Shown here: positions 57,106 to 64,000 of the stretch, one piece after another | How the letters are laid out: each line of letters begins with the position of its first letter | Position numbering within the stretch: the first letter of the stretch is position 1 | Assembly: GCF_900102075.1 (NCBI RefSeq) | Contig: NZ_FNAV01000001.1 | Coordinates: 398,457 to 462,456, forward strand | DNA from: Salipiger thiooxidans | GTDB taxonomy: Bacteria > Pseudomonadota > Alphaproteobacteria > Rhodobacterales > Rhodobacteraceae | Length of the DNA: 64,000 bases | Reading direction: 5' to 3' | Translations under genes and position numbers: made by a program | The notes under the pieces: model-generated | Seen by the model: the letters and a program-made list of their open reading frames with translations, nothing else | What the model was told of the DNA's origin: nothing | Databases searched by the model: none

Positions 57106-58452
57106 ATGTCCAAGACGACATTGTCTCGTCGTGGGTTGCTGAGAACTGGTGCCGTTGCGGGCGCCGGTGTGGCGCTGCCGACGATCTTCACGGCCTCTTC
57201 GGCCCGCGCCTTTACAAACGAGCCCACCGGCGGCTCGGTGACGCTCGGCTTCAACGTTCCGCAGACCGGCCCCTACGCCGACGAGGGCGCCGACGAACTG
57301 CGCGCCTACGAGCTGGCGGTCGAGCATCTGAACGGCGGCGGTGACGGCGGCATGCTGAGCACCTTCTCGTCCAAGGCGCTCGACGGCACCGGCATCATGG
57401 GCAAGAAGGTCGAGTACGTGACCGGCGACACCCAAACCAAGTCCGACGCCGCCCGGGCCTCGGCCAAGTCGATGATCGAGAAGGACGGCGCCATCATGAT
57501 CACCGGCGGGTCCTCGTCGGGCGTCGCGGTGGCGGTGCAGGGTCTCTGCCAGGAGGCGGGCGTGATCTTCATGGCCGGCCTCACCCACTCGAACGACACC
57601 ACTGGCAAGGACAAGAAAGCCAACGGTTTCCGTCACTTCTTCAACGCATACATGTCGGGCGCGGCGCTCGCGCCGGTGCTGGCCAAAGCCTATGGCGGCG
57701 ACCGCAAGGCCTATCACCTGACCGCCGACTACACCTGGGGCTGGACCCAGGAAGAGTCGATCAAGGCCGCGACCGAGGCGCTCGGCTGGGAGACCATCGA
57801 GACCGTCAAGACGCCGCTCGCCCAGACCGACTTCTCGTCCTACATCGCGCCGGTGCTGAACTCGGGCGCCGACGTGCTGGTGCTGAACCACTACGGCGGC
57901 AACATGGTGAACTCGCTCACCAACGCCGTGCAGTTCGGCCTGCGCGAGAAGCAGGTGAACGGCAAGAACTTCGAGATCGTGGTGCCGCTGTTCTCGCGCC
58001 TGATGGCACGCGGCGCGGGCGAGAACATCAAGGGCATTCTCGGCTCGACCAACTGGCACTGGTCGCTGCAGGACGACGGCAGCAAGGCCTTCGTCAAGAG
58101 CTTCGGCACCAAGTACGGCTTCCCGCCGTCGCAGGCCGCGCACACCTGCTACGTGCAGACCCTGCTCTACGCGGATGCCGTGCAGCGCGCCGGCTCCTTC
58201 GATCCCTGCGCCGTCGCCGAGGCGCTCGAGGGCTTCGAGTTCGACGGGCTCGGCAATGGCCCGACGCTCTACCGCGCGGAAGACCACCAGTGCTTCAAGG
58301 ACGTGCTCGTGGTGCGCGGTAAGGAGAACCCGACCTCGGAATTCGACCTGCTCGAAGTGGTCGAGATCACCCCGCGCGGCCAGGTCGAATACGCCCCCGA
58401 TCACCCGATGTTCGCAGGCGGCGCCCTGGGCTCCTGCAACCCCGGCGCCTGA
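57106..58452 (+). CDS. LivJ-type ABC binding protein with Tat signal
   Basis: The 448-residue protein has a twin-arginine signal (SRRGLLRTGAVAGAGVALP) and a type I periplasmic fold (SVTLGFNVPQTGPYADEGADE, ITGGSSSGVAVAVQGL). Binding proteins of this class accept branched-chain amino acids, amides, urea or small acids; the substrate is not fixed by sequence. GGGAGGAATTTC before ATG 57106 is a strong site. It heads a five-gene importer operon continuing toward acs. Confidence 0.88.
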   Translation: MSKTTLSRRGLLRTGAVAGAGVALPTIFTASSARAFTNEPTGGSVTLGFNVPQTGPYADEGADELRAYELAVEHLNGGGDGGMLSTFSSKALDGTGIMGKKVEYVTGDTQTKSDAARASAKSMIEKDGAIMITGGSSSGVAVAVQGLCQEAGVIFMAGLTHSNDTTGKDKKANGFRHFFNAYMSGAALAPVLAKAYGGDRKAYHLTADYTWGWTQEESIKAATEALGWETIETVKTPLAQTDFSSYIAPVLNSGADVLVLNHYGGNMVNSLTNAVQFGLREKQVNGKNFEIVVPLFSRLMARGAGENIKGILGSTNWHWSLQDDGSKAFVKSFGTKYGFPPSQAAHTCYVQTLLYADAVQRAGSFDPCAVAEALEGFEFDGLGNGPTLYRAEDHQCFKDVLVVRGKENPTSEFDLLEVVEITPRGQVEYAPDHPMFAGGALGSCNPGA

Positions 58453-58558
58453 TCCCCGGCACATCCGGCGGCGCAGACCCGCGCCGCCCCTCACGCAGCG
58501 TTCCCGGCCTGACCACCGGGAGCGCCCATCCATCCTTTGACCTCGAAGGCCACGGATC

Positions 58559-59590
58559 ATGGACGCAATCATTCTTCAAATCCTGAACGGGCTCGACAAG
58601 GGGTCGGCCTATGCGCTGATCGCGCTCGGGCTCACGCTCATCTTCGGCACGCTGGGGGTCGTCAACTTCGCCCACGGCGCCCTGTTCATGATCGGCGCCT
58701 TCTGTGCCGTCACGCTGAACCGGCTGCTGACGCTCTCGCACCAGGTGGTCGACGAGACCCGGACGGATTTCCTCGGCAACCCGCTCAAGGTCGACATCCC
58801 CTACGTGCAGGACCTCTTCGGCGAGGCCGCCGGCGCCACGATCATCGACTGGTCGGTGCCGCTTGCCATCCTGTTCTCGATCCCGGTGATGATCGTCATC
58901 GGCGTCGTGATGGAGCGCGGGCTGATCAAGCATTTCTACAAGCGCCCGCACGCGGACCAGATCCTCGTGACCTTCGGCCTTGCCATCGTGCTGCAGGAGA
59001 TCATCAAGCAGCTCTTCGGCGCCAACCCGATCCCGACCCCGGCCCCCGAGGTGTTCCGCGGCTCGCTCGATTTCGGCGTGATGCTGGGCTTCGATCCCAA
59101 CGCGATCATCTACCCGTACTGGCGTCTCGTGTATTTCGCCTTCGCGGCCATCATCATCGGCGCGGTCTTCGCCTTCCTGCAGTTCACCACCTTCGGCATG
59201 GTCGTCCGCGCCGGGATGGCCGACCGCGAGACCGTGGGCCTGCTCGGCATCAACATCGACCGGCGCTTCACCATCATGTTCGGCCTTGCTGCCGCCGTCG
59301 CGGGGCTGGCGGGGGTGATGTACGCCCCGATCAATTCGCCCAACTACCACATGGGCATGGACTTCCTCGTCCTGAGCTTCGTCGTGGTGGTCGTCGGCGG
59401 CATGGGCTCGCTTCCGGGAGCCGTGCTCGCGGGCTTCCTGCTGGGCATCCTCGAGAGCTTCGCCTCGATGAACGAGATCAAGGCGATCCTGCCCGGGATC
59501 GACCAGATCATCATCTACCTCGTCGCCATCATCATTCTGCTGACCCGTCCGAGGGGCCTCATGGGCCGCAAGGGCGTGATGGAGGACTGA
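58559..59590 (+). CDS. LivH-type ABC permease
   Basis: The 343-residue permease has about eight membrane segments and the LivH signatures ALIALGLTLIFGTLGVVNFAHG, GMADRETVGLLGINIDR and LSFVVVVVGGMGSLPGAVLAG. Its partner is the LivM-type gene 3 bp downstream. Confidence 0.9.
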   Translation: MDAIILQILNGLDKGSAYALIALGLTLIFGTLGVVNFAHGALFMIGAFCAVTLNRLLTLSHQVVDETRTDFLGNPLKVDIPYVQDLFGEAAGATIIDWSVPLAILFSIPVMIVIGVVMERGLIKHFYKRPHADQILVTFGLAIVLQEIIKQLFGANPIPTPAPEVFRGSLDFGVMLGFDPNAIIYPYWRLVYFAFAAIIIGAVFAFLQFTTFGMVVRAGMADRETVGLLGINIDRRFTIMFGLAAAVAGLAGVMYAPINSPNYHMGMDFLVLSFVVVVVGGMGSLPGAVLAGFLLGILESFASMNEIKAILPGIDQIIIYLVAIIILLTRPRGLMGRKGVMED

Positions 59591-59593
59591 GCC

Positions 59594-60796
59594 ATGTTCG
59601 GACTCGGAAAAAAAGACGTCACCCTGTTCCTGATCGTCGCGGTGATGGCGCTGTTCGCGCCATTCATCCTGAACCCCTTCCCCACCGACAGCGGGCTGGC
59701 GCAGTTCAACGCAGGCTACCCGGACCTGATGCAGCGCTTCGTGATCTTCGGGATCCTCGCCATCGGCTTCAACATCCTCTTCGGCCTCACCGGCTACCTC
59801 AGCTTCGGCCACGCGGCCTTTCTAGGCGTGGGCAGCTACGCGGCGGTGTGGATGTTCAAGCTGCTCAGCATGAACGTGCTTCCGGCCATCGTGCTGTCGA
59901 TGGTCGTCTCGGGGCTCTTCGCGGTGGTAATCGGCTACGTCAGCCTGCGCCGCTCGGGGATCTACTTCTCGATCCTGACGCTGGCCTTTGCGCAGATGAG
60001 CTACAACCTCGCCTACTCGGTGCTGACGCCGGTCACCAACGGCGAGACCGGCCTGCAGATCACCCTCGACGACCCGCGCGTCCTCGGCCAGTCGGCCACC
60101 GCGGACGGGGGAATCCCGGTCACCAACCTCTTCGGCCTCGAGATGCGCAGCTTCGAGACCCTGGACATCGGACCCTGGGCCTTCCAGTTCTCGGTCGGCT
60201 ACTACGTTGCCGCAGTGATCATGCTGATCTCCTTCTACCTCGCGATCCGCATCTTCCGCTCGCCCTTCGGCATGACCCTGAGGGCCATCAGGTCGAACCA
60301 GAACCGGCTCTACTACACCGGCCTCAACGCGCGCCCCTACACGCTGGCGGCCTTCGTGATCTCGGGCATGTACGCGGGCCTCGCTGGCGGGCTGCTGGCC
60401 TGCATGGACCCGCTCGCGGGCGCCGAGCGGATGCAGTGGACCGCCTCGGGCGAGGTGGTGCTGATGACCATCCTCGGCGGTGCCGGCACCCTGATCGGGC
60501 CCGTGCTGGGCGCGGGCTTCATCAAGTACTTCGAGAACATCTTCTCGAAGATCAACGACCAGGTGGTGCACGGCTGGGTGTCCTTCCTGCCTGACGGGCT
60601 CGAGGATTTCGTGGTCGCGCTGATCCACCCCTTCGTCGGCAAGGGCTGGCACCTGACGCTGGGCCTGATGTTCATGCTGATCGTCATCTTCCTGCCCGGC
60701 GGGCTGGTCGAGGGCGGGCAGCGCATCGCGCGCCGCCTCCGCCGCAGGCCGGCGGAAGAGCCCGCCAAGTCCGCCAGCACCGAACCCGCTGAATGA
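59594..60796 (+). CDS. LivM-type ABC permease
   Basis: The 400-residue permease has LivM signatures [38 protein letters not shown] and [20 protein letters not shown]. The C-terminal tail ([14 protein letters not shown]) is long and charged. It sits between LivH-type and ATPase genes. Confidence 0.9.
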   Translation: MFGLGKKDVTLFLIVAVMALFAPFILNPFPTDSGLAQFNAGYPDLMQRFVIFGILAIGFNILFGLTGYLSFGHAAFLGVGSYAAVWMFKLLSMNVLPAIVLSMVVSGLFAVVIGYVSLRRSGIYFSILTLAFAQMSYNLAYSVLTPVTNGETGLQITLDDPRVLGQSATADGGIPVTNLFGLEMRSFETLDIGPWAFQFSVGYYVAAVIMLISFYLAIRIFRSPFGMTLRAIRSNQNRLYYTGLNARPYTLAAFVISGMYAGLAGGLLACMDPLAGAERMQWTASGEVVLMTILGGAGTLIGPVLGAGFIKYFENIFSKINDQVVHGWVSFLPDGLEDFVVALIHPFVGKGWHLTLGLMFMLIVIFLPGGLVEGGQRIARRLRRRPAEEPAKSASTEPAE

Positions 60797-60807
60797 GGAG
60801 AGCGAGA

Positions 60808-61563
60808 ATGGGCATTCTTGAAGTCAAGGACGTCAACAAGCGCTTCGGCGGGCTGAAGGCGCTGACCGACGTGAACCTTTCGGTGACAGAGAACACGGTC
60901 CACGCCATCATCGGGCCCAACGGGGCCGGCAAGTCGACGCTGCTGAACTGCCTCGTCGGCAAGCTGATCCCCGACACCGGCTCGGTGATGTTCGACGGCC
61001 ACTCGGTGCTCGGGCGCAAGCCGTTCGAGATCAACCAGATGGGCATCAGCCGGGTGTTCCAGACGCCGGAGATCTTCGGCGACCTGACGGTGATGGAGAA
61101 CATGATGATCCCGCTATTCGCCCGGCGCGACGGGGCTTACCGGCTGCACGCCTTCCGCTCGGTCGCAAGCGAGGCCGAGCTGCGCGAACGCGCCGAGGCG
61201 ATGCTCGAGGACGTCAACATGCTCGACAAGCGCAACATGCACTCGGCCTCGATGTCGCGCGGCGACAAGCGCCGGCTCGAGATGGCCATGTGCCTCGTGC
61301 AGGAGCCGCGGCTGCTGCTGCTCGACGAACCGACGGCGGGCATGGCGCGGGCGGACACCAACAACACCATCGACCTGCTCAAGGAGATCAAGGCCAAGCG
61401 CGACATCACCATGGCGATCATCGAGCACGACATGCACGTGGTCTTCAGCCTCGCCGACCGGATCACCGTGCTCGCGCAGGGCACACCGCTGGTCGAGGAC
61501 GTGCCGGAGAACATCAAGGGCCACCCCAAGGTGCAGGAAGCCTACCTCGGCGAGCACGCGTAA
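60808..61563 (+). CDS. LivG-type ABC ATPase
   Basis: The 251-residue ATPase has Walker A GPNGAGKSTL (about 37-46), Q-loop RVFQTPEIF, Walker B LLLLDEPTAGMA and switch His in IIEHDMHVVF. The signature is SMSRGDKRRLEMAM rather than LSGGQ, a variant of the family. GAGGAGAGC precedes ATG 60808. Confidence 0.9.
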   Translation: MGILEVKDVNKRFGGLKALTDVNLSVTENTVHAIIGPNGAGKSTLLNCLVGKLIPDTGSVMFDGHSVLGRKPFEINQMGISRVFQTPEIFGDLTVMENMMIPLFARRDGAYRLHAFRSVASEAELRERAEAMLEDVNMLDKRNMHSASMSRGDKRRLEMAMCLVQEPRLLLLDEPTAGMARADTNNTIDLLKEIKAKRDITMAIIEHDMHVVFSLADRITVLAQGTPLVEDVPENIKGHPKVQEAYLGEHA

Positions 61564-61575
61564 GGAGACGGGACA

Positions 61576-62331
61576 ATGAACGTCAGACCGGACTTTTCCA
61601 GGCACGGCAACAAGGCCGAGACCGCGCCTGCCTTCCTCTCGGTGTGGGACATGCATTCCTACTACGGCGAGAGCTACATCGTGCAGGGCATCAGCTTCAA
61701 CGTGCACGAGGGCGAGATCCTGGCACTGCTGGGACGCAACGGCGCGGGCAAGACCACCACGCTGCGCTCGATCGCGCGGCTCGGGACGCCGCAGGTGCAG
61801 CGCGGCGAGATCTGGCTCGACCACAAGCCGCTCCACAACATGGCCTCGCACGAGGCGGCGATGAATGGGCTCGGGCTGGTGCCCGAGGACCGGCGCATCA
61901 TCCCCGGCCTCACCGTCGAGGAGAACCTGCAACTGGCGCAGATCGCGCCGCCCGTCGGCTGGTCGATCGAGCGGCTCTACGACCTTTTTCCCCGCCTCGG
62001 CGAGCGCCGCAAGCAGGAAGGCGTGACCCTCTCGGGCGGCGAGCAGCAGATGCTGTCCATCGCCCGGGCGCTGGCCCGCGACATCAAGGTGCTGCTGCTC
62101 GACGAGCCCTACGAGGGGCTTGCGCCGGTGATCGTCGACGAGATCGAGAAGACGCTGCGCCACATCAAGGAGCAGGGCATGACCACGATCATCGTCGAGC
62201 AGAACGCGGTACGCGCGCTGCAGCTGGCGGACCGGGCGATCATCCTTGACACCGGATCCATCGTCTTCGACGGCACCGCCGCCGAGGTGCTCGAGAACGA
62301 GAGCCTGCGGGCCGAGTACCTCGCGATCTGA
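61576..62331 (+). CDS. LivF-type ABC ATPase
   Basis: The 251-residue ATPase has Walker A GRNGAGKTTTL (about 54-64), LVPEDRRIIPGLTVEENL, signature LSGGEQQMLSIARAL, Walker B LLLLDEPYEGLAP and switch IIVEQN. It pairs with the LivG-type ATPase. AAGGAGACG precedes the ATG. An 8-bp hairpin without T run (62341-62366) follows, so acs may be cotranscribed. Confidence 0.9.
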   Translation: MNVRPDFSRHGNKAETAPAFLSVWDMHSYYGESYIVQGISFNVHEGEILALLGRNGAGKTTTLRSIARLGTPQVQRGEIWLDHKPLHNMASHEAAMNGLGLVPEDRRIIPGLTVEENLQLAQIAPPVGWSIERLYDLFPRLGERRKQEGVTLSGGEQQMLSIARALARDIKVLLLDEPYEGLAPVIVDEIEKTLRHIKEQGMTTIIVEQNAVRALQLADRAIILDTGSIVFDGTAAEVLENESLRAEYLAI

Positions 62332-62340
62332 AGGCGTCGG

Positions 62341-62366
62341 GCGCGCGGCGGGTCGTCACCGCGCGC
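62341..62366. terminator. 8-bp hairpin between importer and acs
   Basis: GCGCGCGG (62341-62348) pairs with CCGCGCGC (62359-62366), 10 bp after the LivF-type stop. It has no T run; read-through to acs is possible. Confidence 0.35.
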
Positions 62367-62487
62367 TCGCGCAATATGTCGGAAATTTCAGCGCATGCTG
62401 CTGAAACATTCCACCAAATGCCTATTGCCTTCGCCTGCCTCCCGCGTTTCCCTTGGTGGAAAGAACTCGTGGAGGAGGAACCACACC

Positions 62488-64000
62488 ATGTCCGTCACCT
62501 ACCCGCCGTCATCCGACTTTGTCTCCGGCGCGCATGTCGACGCGGAGCGGTACGAGGAGATGTATGCGCGCTCGATTTCGGACCCGGACGGGTTCTGGGC
62601 GGAGCAGGCGCAGCGGCTCGACTGGATGGCCCGGCCCACCCGCATCAAGGACACCTGCTTCGATTTCGGCAAGGTCTCGATCAAGTGGTACGAGGACGGC
62701 GTGCTCAACGTCGCCTACAACTGCATCGACCGCCACCTGAAGACCCGCGCCAACCAGACCGCGATCATCTTCGAGCCCGACAACCCCGAGGACCCCGCCC
62801 GCCACATCACCTATGCCGAGCTCTACGACAAGGTGAACCGCATGGCCAACGTCCTGCTCAGCCAGGGCGTCATGCGCGGCGACCGCGTCGTCATCTACCT
62901 GCCGATGATCCCCGAGGCGGCCTACGCCATGCTCGCCTGCGCCCGCATCGGCGCCATCCATTCCATCGTCTTCGCCGGCTTCTCGCCCGACGCGCTTGCC
63001 AACCGCATCAACGACTGCGGCGCCAAGATCGTCATCACCGCCGACACCGCGCCCCGCGGCGGCCGCCGCACCGCGCTCAAGTCCAACACCGACGCCGCCC
63101 TCCTGCACTGCTCGGACAAGGTCCGCTGCCTCGTGGTCAAGCATACCGGAGACCAGACCACCTGGATCCAGGGCCGGGACGTCGACCTCAACTACCTGAT
63201 GGAACACGCGGCCCCCGACTGCCCGCCGCGGCCGATGAATGCCGAGGACCCGCTGTTCATCCTGTATACCTCGGGCTCGACCGGCAAGCCCAAGGGGGTT
63301 GTGCACGCAAGTGGTGGATATCTGGTTTACGCCGCCATGACCCAGGAGATCACCTTCGACTACCACGAGGGCGACGTCTACTGGTGCACCGCGGACGTGG
63401 GCTGGGTCACCGGCCACAGCTACATCGTCTACGGACCCCTCGCCAACGGCGCCACCACGCTGATGTTCGAGGGCGTGCCGACCTGGCCCGACGCCAGCCG
63501 CTTCTGGCAGGTCTGCGAGAAGCACAAGGTCAACCAGTTCTACACCGCCCCGACGGCGCTGCGGGCGCTGATGGGCCAGGGTGACGATTTCGTAACCGGT
63601 TGCGACCTATCCTCGCTGAAGCTGCTCGGCACCGTGGGCGAACCCATCAACCCGGAGGCGTGGAACTGGTACAACGACAAGATCGGTCAGGGCCGCTGCC
63701 CGATCGTGGACACCTGGTGGCAGACCGAAACCGGCGGCCACCTGATGACACCGCTGCCCGGCGCCCATGCCGCCAAGCCCGGCTCGGCGATGAAGCCGTT
63801 CTTCGGGGTCAAGCCGGTGGTGCTGGAACCCACCAGCGGCGAGGTGATCGAGGATCGCCCGACCGAGGGCGTGCTGGCCATCGCCGACAGCTGGCCGGGG
63901 CAGATGCGCACGGTCTGGGGTGATCACGAGCGCTTCGAGCAGACCTATTTCCAGCAATACAAGGGCTACTACTTCTCCGGCGACGGCTGCCGGGTGGACG
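62488..64000 (+). CDS. acs: Acetyl-CoA synthetase (partial, cut by right edge)
   Basis: I translated this from ATG 62488 (GGAGGAGG upstream); 504 codons are visible and the C-terminal domain is beyond the edge. The AMP-forming signature [11 protein letters not shown] is at 260-270, and the acetate-site region [14 protein letters not shown] and [12 protein letters not shown] are conserved. Acs activates acetate through acetyl-AMP. It follows a LivFGHM-type importer and lies near an SLC5-kinase and an ScfR-type regulator, both linked to acetate metabolism elsewhere. Confidence 0.93.
   Translation, partial: MSVTYPPSSDFVSGAHVDAERYEEMYARSISDPDGFWAEQAQRLDWMARPTRIKDTCFDFGKVSIKWYEDGVLNVAYNCIDRHLKTRANQTAIIFEPDNPEDPARHITYAELYDKVNRMANVLLSQGVMRGDRVVIYLPMIPEAAYAMLACARIGAIHSIVFAGFSPDALANRINDCGAKIVITADTAPRGGRRTALKSNTDAALLHCSDKVRCLVVKHTGDQTTWIQGRDVDLNYLMEHAAPDCPPRPMNAEDPLFILYTSGSTGKPKGVVHASGGYLVYAAMTQEITFDYHEGDVYWCTADVGWVTGHSYIVYGPLANGATTLMFEGVPTWPDASRFWQVCEKHKVNQFYTAPTALRALMGQGDDFVTGCDLSSLKLLGTVGEPINPEAWNWYNDKIGQGRCPIVDTWWQTETGGHLMTPLPGAHAAKPGSAMKPFFGVKPVVLEPTSGEVIEDRPTEGVLAIADSWPGQMRTVWGDHERFEQTYFQQYKGYYFSGDGCRVD

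Overview
The window looks like a chromosome segment from a marine-type Rhodobacteraceae/Roseobacteraceae (Alphaproteobacteria). Base composition is GC-rich and genes are dense with many 4-bp ATGA/GTGA overlaps. It carries typical lineage markers: a BztABCD/Aap amino-acid transporter, GapR (DUF2312), a Hint-domain protein, ATP12, a trxB/lrp divergent pair, an SLC5-type histidine kinase and an ScfR-like regulator. I see no insertion sequence, prophage, CRISPR array or rRNA; one tRNA (Thr-UGU) is present. The species cannot be fixed from sequence alone.

Layout. 1-5.3 kb: a cassette of the poorly understood GAK type (HprK-related kinase, ATP-grasp enzyme, CofD-like protein). It also holds a PhoU-like/aminoglycoside-phosphotransferase-like fusion and a NUDIX hydrolase, in two divergent arms. 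5.5-15 kb: an outer-membrane barrel candidate, a sulfate-activation enzyme (ATP sulfurylase-APS kinase) with an in-frame winged-helix N-terminus, trxB with divergent lrp, a Hint protein, pgeF-midA-lgt, and ubiK.

15-42 kb: ribosomal-protein genes in an unusual arrangement. rplO-secY-adk and rpsM-rpsK-rpoA-rplQ are on the plus strand (15.2-21.1 kb). rplB-rpsS-rplV-rpsC-rplP and rpmC-rpsQ-rplN-rplX-rplE-rpsN-rpsH-rplF-rplR-rpsE-rpmD are on the minus strand (41.8-32.4 kb). Relative to the usual collinear S10-spc-alpha order, the break lies between rpmD and rplO, and the two halves face each other. A BLUF photoreceptor gene sits antisense between adk and rpsM; a lysozyme-like gene, a 2OG-oxygenase-like gene and a small membrane-protein gene sit between rplP and rpmC. 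Between the facing halves (21-32 kb) are degQ-rarA, the tightly overlapped crcB-rluC-HAD-ATP12 run, and the four-gene amino-acid ABC transporter.

42-52 kb: tRNA-Thr, an iron-type ABC permease, gapR, small membrane and coiled-coil proteins, a FadB-like protein with a degenerate dehydrogenase half, a DksA-like zinc-finger protein, a sulfide/persulfide detoxification operon (ETHE1-like dioxygenase, two YeeE/YedE proteins, a sulfurtransferase) and an orphan FliM/FliN (SpoA) protein. 52-64 kb: an SLC5-histidine kinase, a small membrane protein and a receiver-only response regulator, an ScfR-family regulator, a five-gene LivFGHM-type ABC importer and acetyl-CoA synthetase (cut by the right edge). 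This last block reads as a sensing, uptake and activation locus for a small carboxylate such as acetate, which is an inference from gene families and adjacency.
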